Positions 53,501-62,610 of a stretch of 64,000 nt of DNA are shown one piece after another (position 1 is the first letter of the stretch; each line of letters opens with the position of its first letter). The stretch is from Cladopsammia gracilis (lineage: Eukaryota; Cnidaria; Anthozoa; Scleractinia; Dendrophylliidae). Position numbers and translations under genes: made by a program. Where the stretch lies: NCBI GenBank assembly GCA_022457155.1, contig JAJGOT010000192.1, positions 1,152,001 through 1,216,000 on the forward strand, read 5' to 3'. The notes below the pieces were generated by a model, which had not been told where the DNA came from, ran no database searches, and worked only from the letters and a program-made list of their open reading frames with translations.

Positions 53501-54551
53501 ACGCTCTTGTAACACACCATTTAAAACATTCATCATCTTCGTTTTTCATGTTTATTATCGCCTTTTTCTTTGAGAGCACTTCTGGAAGCTTTATGTAGGA
53601 GGAACCTCTGAGTGGTTCATATTTTACTGTATGAAGTTCTAAAGCAACGATTGAATCAAATATCCAGTTACTACCCCGATTTTGATATGCTGCTAAACTC
53701 TCCAATATCTTACCCGTCATTTTTTGATAAAGATCTTCAAAGTCTGTACCTTCAAGGTTTATTTCAACATTTGACACAAAATGACCGGTTGTATACTCTA
53801 CTTCACCAGTTACTATATTTGTTTTCGACATGGAACACTTTAGTATTAATTTCAACTTTATGTTGTGATGTTCGTTTAAGAACTGAAGTATAACCGGTTT
53901 TACAGCTGACAAGAATGTTTTTGGGTCATACCCCTTAACTCCTTCAATAGTATATTGTATTGCAAACTTTTTCAAAGCTGACTTCCTCTCTTCAAGTTTG
54001 AATAAGCTTGTTTGTTTTGGCTTTAATTTTTCTAAAGCCACTTGGAGTGATTCTCTTTTTGAAACCCACTGCTTACTATGTTTGTTACTCTTTACCTTTT
54101 TCTTCACCTTTTGAAGTTTTTTCTTGATTCTTTTGATCTGTTTAGCTTTTGCTTTATTGTTCACCACCTCATGTTGAATTGAAGGTAATTCAAAGTTCTT
54201 TTCTTCTCTTTTCTGTTTGCGAGTTTGTTTAGTTTTCAACTGATAAGGTTTTAGTTCTTCTATAAAAGTAACGATACCACGTTGTGGGGGTGGTGTTTGT
54301 TCTCTTTCCCTATGCGTAGCTGGTTCTTCATCTATAAAAGTAACGATACCACGTGGTTGGGGAGGGTTTGAAGATTGATCAGTAGTATTAGCAGCTATTC
54401 GTTGTCTTCTCTTTTTGGAAAGCCTCTTCTTTTGCGATTTAATACTACTTTCAATTTGCTCGACTAGTTTCGCCCTACTCCAATCTGAATAACCTTTCAA
54501 ACCATTTTCACGTGCAATTACCCTAAGCTGTTTAACAGTTTTTGAATCCAT
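50559..54551 (-). CDS. Protein-primed family B DNA polymerase (pPolB)
   Basis: 1330 codons, intact. In order: SAP-like helix motif (1-35); two copies of RGIVTFI(D/E)E (67 and 91) in a basic linker; a conserved N-terminal region (190-450); a C462/C465/H478/C482 zinc finger; 3'-5' exonuclease Exo I D518-F-E520, Exo II N672-LSGY-D677, Exo III Y835-x3-D839. Between Exo I and II lies an endonuclease-VII-like Cys/His cluster (C624, C627, H641, H643, H653, C656). Polymerase motifs: A D936-xNNLYG, B K1070-x3-N1074-SxFG, C TDTDS with D1170 and D1172, then K1238-LY. All catalytic residues are present. The ATG at 54551 lies 13 bases inside the inverted repeat. It replicates the linear element from its ends. 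Confidence 0.96.
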   Translation of the reverse strand: MDSKTVKQLRVIARENGLKGYSDWSRAKLVEQIESSIKSQKKRLSKKRRQRIAANTTDQSSNPPQPRGIVTFIDEEPATHREREQTPPPQRGIVTFIEELKPYQLKTKQTRKQKREEKNFELPSIQHEVVNNKAKAKQIKRIKKKLQKVKKKVKSNKHSKQWVSKRESLQVALEKLKPKQTSLFKLEERKSALKKFAIQYTIEGVKGYDPKTFLSAVKPVILQFLNEHHNIKLKLILKCSMSKTNIVTGEVEYTTGHFVSNVEINLEGTDFEDLYQKMTGKILESLAAYQNRGSNWIFDSIVALELHTVKYEPLRGSSYIKLPEVLSKKKAIINMKNEDDECFKWCVTRALNPVARDGERITKILRKQSEKLNWDGIEFPFELNDLKRFEKQNETISINVYGYERMVYPLKVSDNVNLKNRTNHVNLLLISEGEKKHYCLINSMSRLLSKQVSKKKIKKYFCLRCLNHFGTQKLLNKHEEDCKINEAVRVKMPDEDNALLSFKNHNRKIRHPFVCYADFESLIKPIETDQSPPEEEEEEESCTNRLQIHKPSSFNYYIKCAFDNNADLNRCVNYTATSEDEDVAQIFIDVLEAEVEYIYHKFKFPKEMIFKDKHRRKYESSNRCWICEGKFTELDEKVRDHCHYTGKFRGAAHASCNFACRKPRFIPIIFHNLSGYDAHLFIRQLGVREGDINCIPQNEEKYISFTKVITVDRYEGDKGEVKEVKRELRFIDSFKFMATGLDKLVTNLKSVSKEKFKNTCRFFGSEKFELLLRKGVYPYEYMTSLDKLNETQLPPKDRFFSNLSGEGISDEDYEYAQKVWDTFEMKTLRDYHDLYNRLDVVQLCDVFENFRDLCMKHYDLDPAWYYTAPGLSWDALLKYTKIHLELLTDPDMLLMFERGIRGGISMISNRYGKANNIYMEEKYDENRPVTFVIYLDANNLYGWAMCKKLPTGGFKWMNEKELANWRDESCILEVDLEYPYEIHDLHNDYPLAPESKKVNKVEKLIPNLNDKKRYVIHYENLKLYESLGLKITKIHRGIKFIESDWMKEYIDLNTRLRADAQNEFEKEFFKLMNNSVFGKTMENIRNRVDIKLLNSTKKAKKLAAKPNFNHCTIFSRRLAAIDMKKKWLVFNKPVYIGMCILDLSKSLMYDFHYNYIKPKYGEKAKLLFTDTDSLAYEIETKDFYKDISDDVVAKFDTSNFPEDHPSGIQQGINKKVVGMFKDEAGGKIIEEFVGLRSKLYSYKMYNNEVEEKKCKGVKKPVVEKSISFDDYKRCLFGGGKQYRKMYTIRSREHELFTEEVNKIALSADDDKRIIEGDRIHTLAYGHYKTR

Positions 54552-54564
54552 GTGTAAACCTATG

Positions 54565-55126
54565 TTTTATATATCTATAAGATTTCTTTATTTTCCATTT
54601 TTTATTCCATGGAACCTGACACATCCGTTATGTAATTATGTTAACACGTTCGTGACTCGTGACTCGCGAGTTGTGAACCGTTAAATTAATGTGAATGATT
54701 GATAATTTAACGAAAATGCGCTTGATGTTTCGTAACTCGTGAGTTCTCAAACTCGTGACTCGTGAGTTGTGAACCGTTAAATTAATGTGAATGATCGATA
54801 ATTTAACATGAATTGAATACTATTAGATAAACACCTGAACACCTGAACGGACCATTTTTTCGTTAAATTAACGTGAATGATTGATAATTCAATAGTAAAA
54901 TGAATGATTTGCGGTAGTAACCCCGTGAGTTCTCAAACTCGTGACTCGTGAGTTGTGAACCGTTAAATTAATGTGAATGATCGATAATTTAACATGAATT
55001 GAATACTATTAGATAAACACCTGAACACCTGAACGGACCATTTTTTCGTTAAATTAACGTGAATGATTGATAATTCAATAGTAAAATGAATGATTTGCGG
55101 GTAGTAACCCCCTTTTACCCTCTACT
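54565..55126 (-). repeat. Right terminal inverted repeat (562 bp)
   Basis: Reverse-complement partner of 39471-40032, with the same internal 187-base subunits and the same TATA-like inner end (54565-54576). Confidence 0.93.
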
Positions 55127-55132
55127 GGCCTT
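55127..55132. other. Polinton target-site duplication, right (GGCCTT)
   Basis: Identical to 39465-39470. Confidence 0.92.
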
Positions 55133-56430
55133 GGCGCTAGTCCGCTCAAGTCGCCAATAGAAGCCAAAATGGGCTCAGTCGAAGCATATTGCACTGAAAA
55201 AACGGAAAAATGACGGGATTTTTTTCGTTCCAACTAAATCATATTTCCCACCTAAATGTTCACTTGATCCCATTCTCTTCAAAACCGAGTGTGGATGTTG
55301 ACATTACGCCTATTAAAATGAGTTATACCGCTGAAAGCGATGACCGCGCGGTTGAACTCCATACAAACCTTTACGTGACGTTGGTCACTTCACGGTCAAA
55401 ATGACGGGACTTATTTTTTATAAAATATTTTAACTTTGCAGATAGAATAACAACCAAATTACTGGAATCCGAGTGCGGATTTCCGAAAAGTAATTGATAA
55501 GTGGGCGAAATTTTGATTTTCCCTCCAAAAAATGGCGTTTTCGCTGTGATTTTAAGGGTCAAATTGGGGGTCTGGGGACGAGTTAAAAAATTAGAGCCAA
55601 ATGTCATCCAATTTTTTGCCATGATTCGTTTATTTGACACATACCTTTTTCCATATAGTCATATTTACTTTGCGCAAATTATTGGTAGATAATTAACTAA
55701 GCACCACATTGTTTGATATTCTTATTTACAATGGTACGTGCCGATATAGAGAGTTTGGATAAAGTCTGCTCACTGCTTCCAGGGCAGCAAAATTAATAGT
55801 GCCAGAGATCTCGAAGAAAAAACCTGTGATATTAAGTTATCTCTGGACCTAATTTTGTAATAGGCATCTATTTTACTGCAAATCAACAGACACGTCACAA
55901 TATTTTTTTTCTTTTCTCCAAAACAACTATGCTTCAGTCGAACAAAAATATTTCTCTTCCTTCTCATCCCTTAAATCGACTAATAGAATCCCACAAATTA
56001 TGTCTTAATAAATTATTAACTTTGTCTAAAGTTATTTGAATAGATTTAAATACTGCCATTCCTATTCACAAGCTTTACGCCAGGGAACAATTTTACAGCA
56101 TAAAGTTCCAAGGAGACTTCGGGGCTGGAAATGTAACACTATGGGGGGTGTGTTAACCAATTACCATCGAGATATTCCCAGTCAAAAGCAATGGTTTTTT
56201 GCATTGTAAAAATTGTAACGTGGATCAGCCATAGGATTACAAATCCCACAAAGTGTTAAATCAAATCTATATAATACAAATGAATTCTTTGGAGCAGAGG
56301 AAAACGATTTGTTCGACTGAGTTTGGTTTCGTTTCGTTTCTCAAAATTTTGCACTCTGAATCTACTTCGCAGACGGTCAAGTAATACCATGTATGCTAGC
56401 CTGGTCGACAATTGACTAAACAGAGAACTA
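55133..56430. other. No gene seen
   Basis: AT-rich DNA right of the Polinton, probably part of the interval that hosted it. Open frames are short and unconvincing. Confidence 0.4.
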
Positions 56431-56973
56431 CCTTATTACATGAAATTTTGGCGACACTTAAATTTAGCGAATTTAGCGATTTTTCTAAAAATCGCTAAAT
56501 TAAAATGCACCAAAATTAAGTGTCGCTAAATTTAAATCGTCGCTAAATAAAAGTGAGTACAATATGAAATTCCGCCATCGGTCAGTTTCACACAATCATA
56601 CTGTTTTACGGTCGATTATGACGTGTATCGGATATCTCGTGCACATATCAGTCATTCCAGCTTGACAACTGAAATGGATTCTTCGCTAGTATTAAATTTT
56701 GCATTCCCGTATGGACTCCGCGGATTCTACGTTTATAAAGAGCTGTGGAATCCTAGACTAAATGAAAAGCTTGACACAATTCACAATTCGCCAAAGTTTC
56801 AGTTCGTGAAATCGCGAAAATTAAGTGACTTATGTTCCAAAATTGACGAAAAATCGCTAAATTAAAGTGCCGCTAAATATGGATTTTTCAAAATCGCTAA
56901 ATTAACGTGTCGCTAAATATGGATTTTTCAAAATCGCTAAATTAACGTGTCGCCAAAATTTCATGTAATAAGG
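56431..56973. mobile_element. TA-flanked inverted-repeat element, CCTTATTACATG ends
   Basis: The ends CCTTATTACATGAAATTTTGGCGACAC and its near complement are flanked by TA. TCGCTAAATT blocks repeat inside in both directions. No transposase. Confidence 0.65.
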
Positions 56974-57294
56974 TATAATAAATCAACATTTAAACACTTA
57001 AAATTGACCGACCTTTCCGATCTTTTCGACCGTTTTGAGCTATACGCTGTGACCTTTCAGGCGACCAGGATTGGGAACGTGACCTGGAAATAATGCAATT
57101 TTGATAACGTATGAACTGTAGTGGACAATAGATAATTAAACATGAATCGAATTTCAGTTACGATATCAAACTTGAATTCAACGTACCGTCTGTCGCGATC
57201 TCTCTTATTTTTTCCCCCATTTGTGAATTACTGTTCGATTACCGTGTAACACTCTTCGACACACTAAAAACACTCCGAGACGTTACTGAGGCAG

Positions 57295-57796
57295 CCCGGG
57301 GGGGGGGGGGGGTACTTCCTAGTAATGGGCTAATGGGGATGTGCCGCTGGATGGGGTCGCATTTTTACGACTGGATTGACTATAATGGGGTTGCATTTTC
57401 AATAGAGTTACTAGAATGGGGTCACAAATTGTCGGGATTTTTTGGGGTAAGAAAATTCTGGCAAGTATTTTTTTTGGTTAGTTTTAGCTTGTAAATATTT
57501 TCGGCTAACAAATGTACCAGAAGGTTTGTAGGTGAAGAGTAAAATCTCCTACATTTAATAAATGTGTCAATTCATTTGAGGATGACCTAGATAAAAGGGT
57601 TCCGAACTCAAGGTAGATGGCTAAACAGAAAGTGACTAAGTTGGGATTGCGAAATTTACATTTACTCAAAAGTGACTAAGATGGGGTCTATAATTGGCCA
57701 CAAAATAGACTATAACGGGGTAGGGGCTCCGAGAGGCCAGCGGCACATACCCAGCAAAAGTTGACCCAAGTACCCCCCCCCCCCCCCCCCCCCGGG
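57295..57796. mobile_element. hAT-like MITE, CCCGGGGG ends, 8 bp TSD
   Basis: TGAGGCAG flanks it at 57287-57294 and 57797-57804. The ends are CCC followed by a long G-run and GTACTT, and the complement. The interior is rich in ATGGGGT motifs. An 8 bp duplication fits hAT. Confidence 0.7.
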
Positions 57797-58145
57797 TGAG
57801 GCAGACAGAATCTGCTCACAGATGAACCAGACAGTGATGACATAAACACAATGGACATAAAAAGCACGCACCAATCAGGAATCGGCTCGAAGGACTTGCT
57901 AGAATCTGAGACTGGAAGGCACTGAAAGGTCACTAAAACCATCAAAGATTTGATTTTGACAAAGATTGCAAGTTTCGAGCGCGTGATCTCTATCGCTTCT
58001 TTACGCGATTCTTCTTTGCCTAATTCATTATTCCCGATTAAACCCTAGTTATTCATTATTCATTTTCTTTTTAAGCCGTTATTCCTTATTCGTTTTCTTT
58101 TTTAAGCCGTTATTCATTATGCATTATTCCGCTTCCACCCCCGAT

Positions 58146-58919
58146 AATTTATGTTAATATCAATTTTTGATTGACTTTTCCTTTGTGTTCTCTTAAGTTT
58201 AAGTCGTGTTGTTATCTTGAATTTCATAGAGGACAGCTCTGCCTTGATACACTTAAATGGTACGTGTTTGCTTTTAAACATAAATTAATGGAGATTTGAA
58301 TAAAATTTTTCGAAAGAAGATTGTGTTGTCCGTTTTTATGTCTTTGTTCATTCATTACATAGATTAAAAAGCGATTTTATGTAAACAAAACAAGACTTAG
58401 ATTTTCTGTCTTCACTCGCTTCGCCTTATGCAAATAAGAGCTTATGTTTGTGTATTTTTGCAATTTTGATTTCCAAATCAGTTTCTCGGGCAATTTTTGA
58501 CAAGGAAAAACTGTATTTTATTCGGAAAGTAGTCGTACTAGTTATTATAGACAGAGAAAAGTTGTTTTTGTGAACTTTTGTACGGTCTAAATGTACTGTG
58601 CAGACGGTCGGGTAATAAGCTTACTGTTTTTGAGAATTGCTAAAATTGAAAATAGCCCGGTCGTTAATCTTAATTCTTGTGCTTCCAACCTTTCACCTTA
58701 GTTAAGTTTCACCTTAGTTAAGCTTGTTCAAAGTGCGACGCTGTTAGGCTTGCCTACGGCTATATATATTAGACAGGAAATTCTATAATTGACGAAATTT
58801 GGAATTAATGTGGCTACGTCTGGTGAAATAGAGCCCGCCAAAGATGCGGACATTTCCTGCGCTAAAAATAAAACCAAAATGCTCTTCTTTCTGAATACAA
58901 ACATCCCTATAACGTCGGA
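58146..58919. other. No gene seen
   Basis: AT-rich; nothing recognised beyond TTATTC-type simple repeats near the left edge. Confidence 0.4.
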
Positions 58920-59035
58920 CCATGTCGGTTGTCGGTTAGAATTTATTTGTCGCTAGTCGGTAATTTTTTCCTCGTTTTGTCGGTAGTCAGTAATATTTTT
59001 CGCCCTTTGTCGCTAGTCGGTTAACCCCATTCACA
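58920..59035. repeat. GTCGGTTGTCGG / GTCGCTAGTCGG minisatellite
   Basis: Related to the array at 33100-33200, with more divergence between units. Confidence 0.65.
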
Positions 59036-59079
59036 CCCTCTTACATACATAACGAAATTTAAGCGATTATAGTCCTTAC

Positions 59080-59900
59080 ACATTACATGCAAAGGGCTAA
59101 AAATTGTGTAGATCACAAATTTTTGCAAGCTCTTTCAACCGTCAGCAGAGATTCGCCTAAAACCTGATTTCACAAAACTTATCACTGTCTAGGAGTCAAA
59201 AATAAAAAGGTTAGAACTGGCATTCAAAGCCATATTAAGCTAAACGCGCTAAAAGCCGAAAGGTAAAGGACAAGCGCTGGAAAACTTTAAATATAATAGT
59301 TTCAAGTGTCAATTGTCACTTCGCTTTAATAATTTCTTCTCCATTGTAGCAGTCAAGCGGTTAGCCAGATACTAAAATACTCGTGGATTTACGACCCATT
59401 TACATCTGAACGCAACATACTGACACACAAAGAAGATGCCTCAGGACAGAATCGAACAAGGAGAATTTTTATTCCTAGGAATTCCACAAAAGCTACTAAG
59501 TCACCATGATGTATAACGATGGTAGGAGAACTTTGCAGAAATGGGGAAAAAACTCATGACCAAAAAGGCATATGCAAAACCTACGTTTGTTTTGTGATTC
59601 GATTTTTCGTTCATGGAGATTTAGTTTTCTTGGAAGATGAAGAACGGCACACTGTTATGTATTTACCACACAGAAGAGAATGTGGTGTATTCTCATTGGC
59701 TAACATACAAAGTCAATAACCGCGCACATTATGGCCAGCGGTATTGCCATACATAACACACACAGGCCGAAGTAAAACGTTTGTTTACATTTCTTTTCTT
59801 GGAACCAGAAAGTATCAACAAGGCTTTTAACTTTCTGTGTGCACTTCATCTTCCAAAAAAAAACGTTCGAAAGACGTCACTACAAATCACGCATATTGAA
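59080..59900. repeat. Second copy of the 31495-32060 segment
   Basis: Shares AAAGGGCTAAAAATTG, CTGTCTAGGAGTCAAAAATAAAAAGG, GGAATTCCACAAAAGCTACTAAGTC and GGCATATGCAAAACCTACG with the first copy. It has about 150 bases extra near 59310-59440 and about 100 near 59650-59760. No gene is seen. Confidence 0.65.
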
Positions 59901-60394
59901 GGGAAATAAACAGTAAACAGATACCGTGAAATTCGAATATACTCTCTCCCCTCACCCAGTATCACATGATTGATGCCTGAAACTCTTATGACCGTTTAAG
60001 GTCAATCTACGTTATTATCAGTTTAAGTTTTACCCCAGACACGCTAGAGAACCAGCCCCACGAAAGACTTTTGAAAAATCACACGAATCATGAAGAAGGT
60101 AAGAGTAACGACATATTTTATATATACACAGCGCTGCAGTTGTGTTCAGTGTAAAATTCGATGATGTATCTCGGTTTGTCGGGTCCTGGAAGCATGAAAC
60201 ATCCTCAACGACATAACTTTTACGGGGCCCTGGTTTGAGATTTGAGACAAAACGGCTGCCCTAGAAAGAAGCAAGGATTGTTAACGAACGCAAAAGAAAT
60301 GAAGAAAGGCGAAATCCATTTTTTTAATGTTTAGATTTGAAACAAGGCGGTAAGTTGGCAATGGCGAGTTACCAGTAGTGAGTTGACGCCTGTG

Positions 60395-60600
60395 AGTGGC
60401 AAGGTCTTGAATTTTCAAGATTGGCAAGATCTTGAATAAGTTTCAACATCTTGAAGTTTCAACATCTTGAATTTTCAAGGTGTTGCATGCAAGATCTTGA
60501 ATTTTCAAAATCTTGCCAGCAAGATATTGAATTTTCAAAATCTTGCCAGCAAGATCTTCAATTTTCAAAATATTGCCGGCAAAATCATGCAATGCATGAT
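60395..60600. repeat. 30-base minisatellite TTGAATTTTCAAAATCTTGCCAGCAAGATC
   Basis: At least three good and several degenerate units. Each unit contains the palindromes TTGAATTTTCAA and AAGATCTT. The open frame over it is a translation of the repeat. Confidence 0.75.
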
Positions 60601-60647
60601 GTTGTGACCAGAGACTACGGATTTGTGATTAAATTTCATTTAACTGT

Positions 60648-60925
60648 GGGCGGCACGGTGGTTTAGTGGTCAGTGCGTCGGACTTTCAACCTGAAGGTCA
60701 GTGGTTCGTAGCCTGGTCTCTGCCGTCGTGTTGTTTCCTTAGACAAGAAACTTTACCGGCGACATGGGTACCGGCGACAAAATGCTGGGGGCAACCCTGC
60801 GATGGACTAGCATCCCATCCAACGGGGAGTAGCAATATTCCTAGTTGCTTCATGCTACGGAAACCGGGTTAAGCTCCGGCCGTGTGGGCCATCGTGGCCA
60901 GAGTGCGACTTTACCTTTACCTTCA
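60648..60925 (+). mobile_element. tRNA-derived SINE
   Basis: It starts GGGCGGCACGGTGGTTTAGTGGTCAGTGCG (A-box like), has GGTCAGTGGTTCGTAGCC (B-box like), and continues with a body containing GCGATGGACTAGCATCCCAT and CATGCTACGGAAACCGGG. The end is a short (CTTTAC)n tail. It is unrelated in body to the SINE at 26470. Confidence 0.7.
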
Positions 60926-60965
60926 TTTAACTGAGGATTGTCGTGGACTTCTAAGGCCAAGGAGA

Positions 60966-61236
60966 AGGGAAGGATGAAATGAAAAATTATTTTTTCCTCC
61001 CTCGTGAGAAACTGTTCTTATGCCATTATTAATCACCAAACATACATAGCTGAATGATGCATCATCCACCTTCCGATTGGTTGATATTTTCAAATATTGA
61101 TTCTTCTGCGGGAGAAATGTTTATTTTCAAATGTTGAATGTTTAAACAGCTTTGGTTTTAATTTTATGCAAGACGCGTCGTCTGCATAAAATTACTTAGT
61201 AATTTGCTGTGTTTTAAACCTTCGTTTGCGCATACG
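60966..61236 (+). repeat. About 270 bp direct repeat, copy 1
   Basis: GGGAAGGATGAAATGAAAAA to GCGCATACG matches 62319-62590. The second copy ends 20 bases before the second polymerase frame. Confidence 0.8.
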
Positions 61237-61407
61237 TCGTGGACTTCTAAGGCCAAGCAGAAGCGTTCGCGACAACAGTTCTTCTTATTAATAAAATGTT
61301 ATTAAAGTATTGTTGTTAAGGAAGCTTTCCGTTACTTAATAAGGAGACATGACGATTTCAGAGTTGTTGAAGCCTACCGGAAATTCTGTGAAGTGAAGCA
61401 AAACGAA

Positions 61408-61555
61408 TAGCCTGCATAGCTGGCGTTTTTTGTTTTGCGCGCGATGCTGAATTCGCGAGCGGCGAAGCCGCGAGTTCCGAGCAATGAAGGTTTCTCGCGG
61501 CTTCGCCGGTCGCGAATTCAGCATCGTACGCAAAAAAACGCCAGCTGCGCAGGCT
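61408..61555. mobile_element. Palindromic MITE, TAGCCTGC ends, 10 bp TSD
   Basis: GCAAAACGAA flanks it at 61398-61407 and 61556-61565. It folds into a hairpin (GCGGCGAAGCCGC centre). Same end motif as the elements at 2478, 10293 and 39131, with a 10-base duplication as in Mutator-like elements. Confidence 0.75.
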
Positions 61556-61843
61556 GCAAAACGAAATGATGACAGCAACAAAGCTTTATTGATCGCGTTT
61601 TCAATTTTCATCTACATGTAGAGCAGTTTGTTTTTTTCTGGCTTTAAAAGCAACAGCAGAGATAAGATGTTGCAGGGAATGCCAAATGAAACGACTTGCC
61701 AACATTTTGAAGCCCCACGATCTTTAATGACCGAATTTTTGGGAAAAAATATTTAGAGAATTGGAATAGTAAAATTCAACTTCAACCAAAAGACATCATT
61801 ACGAGGCTTAGGTGAATAAACCATATAAATCCCTACTATCATA

Positions 61844-62309
61844 GTAGATATAAAACGATGATTCTGTGCCAAAACTTAAAAACCCAAAGCCCCCCCCCCC
61901 CCCCCTTAGTGAAATATCGAGTAAACCTCAAAAACAACTTCCCCTTCCGCTAAATTTACCGCTCAAAATCATAAAAAAATTAACTACCGCTCACATTTAG
62001 CGGAAATTGATTTTTCAAATGAAAAATCATGTGAAATAACATCATCTATCGTTAAAAAAATTAGCGGGTCCCAGAAAACCACATAAATAACACGCAAAAA
62101 GTGTCATTTATTATCCCCTGAAATTTAGCGCTAGTCTTTAATGCTGGCGCCTTGTTGCTAGCTTTGCGTTATTTCAATTCAGGGGTTTCACTGAGTCGGC
62201 TATGGTTAGTTCTAATGGGTTCGCTTTCTATGAGTTTACTCCTGGATTTTTTATTGCGGGGGGCTTTGGGTTTTTAAGTTTTAGCGCAGAATCATCGTTT
62301 TATATCTAC
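61844..62309. mobile_element. Inverted-repeat element, GTAGATATAAAACGATGATTCTG ends
   Basis: About 50-base inverted ends run into a poly-C tract at left and a G-run at right. There is no coding capacity. The target duplication is not clear. Confidence 0.6.
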
Positions 62310-62318
62310 CGCCGATAA

Positions 62319-62590
62319 GGGAAGGATGAAATGAAAAATTATTTTTTCCTCCCGCGTGAGTAACTGTTCTTATGCCATTATTAATCACCAAACATACATA
62401 GCTGAATGATGCATCATCCACCTTCTGATTGGTTGATATTTTCAAATATTGATTCTTCTGCGGGAGAAATGTTTATTTTCAAATGTTGAATGTTTAAACA
62501 GCTTTGGTTTTAATTTTATGCAAGACGCGTCGTCTGCATAAAATTACTTAGTAATTTGCTTGTGTTTTAGACCTTCGTTTGCGCATACGT
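62319..62590 (+). repeat. About 270 bp direct repeat, copy 2
   Basis: See 60966-61236. Its position directly upstream of the polymerase start mirrors where an inverted repeat would be in a Polinton, but the other end is outside the window. Confidence 0.75.
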
Positions 62591-62610
62591 GTACTTAGAA
62601 GAGTTACCAC

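Larger units (their letters stand above)
39471..55126. mobile_element. Polinton/Maverick (adintovirus-like) element, complete, 15,656 bp
   Basis: The element begins AGTAGAG and ends CTCTACT, so it has the AG..CT ends of Polintons. It has 562 bp terminal inverted repeats and a perfect 6 bp target duplication. It carries the core Polinton set: protein-primed DNA polymerase B, RVE integrase, packaging ATPase, adenain-type protease, major and minor capsid proteins, plus phospholipase A2, fiber-like and accessory genes. Fifteen genes were recognised, thirteen on the plus strand. Near-identical TIRs and a perfect duplication suggest a recent insertion, although three genes are frameshifted. A free virus-like stage is plausible from the gene content but is inference. 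Confidence 0.95.
37571..58145. mobile_element. Possible 20.6 kb interval bounded by inverted ends (host of the Polinton)
   Basis: The left end ATCGGGGGTGGAAGCGGAAT is found reverse-complemented at the right end. Both ends are followed inward by TTATTCATTATTCC-type repeats, and AATTT flanks the interval at 37566-37570 and 58146-58150. Subtracting the Polinton and four other nested elements leaves about 3 kb, with no transposase recognised. Two independent copies of a short element in opposite orientation would look similar. Confidence 0.45.

Noticed and set aside
51827..53893. Plus-strand frames opposite the polymerase
   Set aside because: Shadow frames of a long intact gene; no domain, and residues follow the reverse of conserved polymerase motifs.
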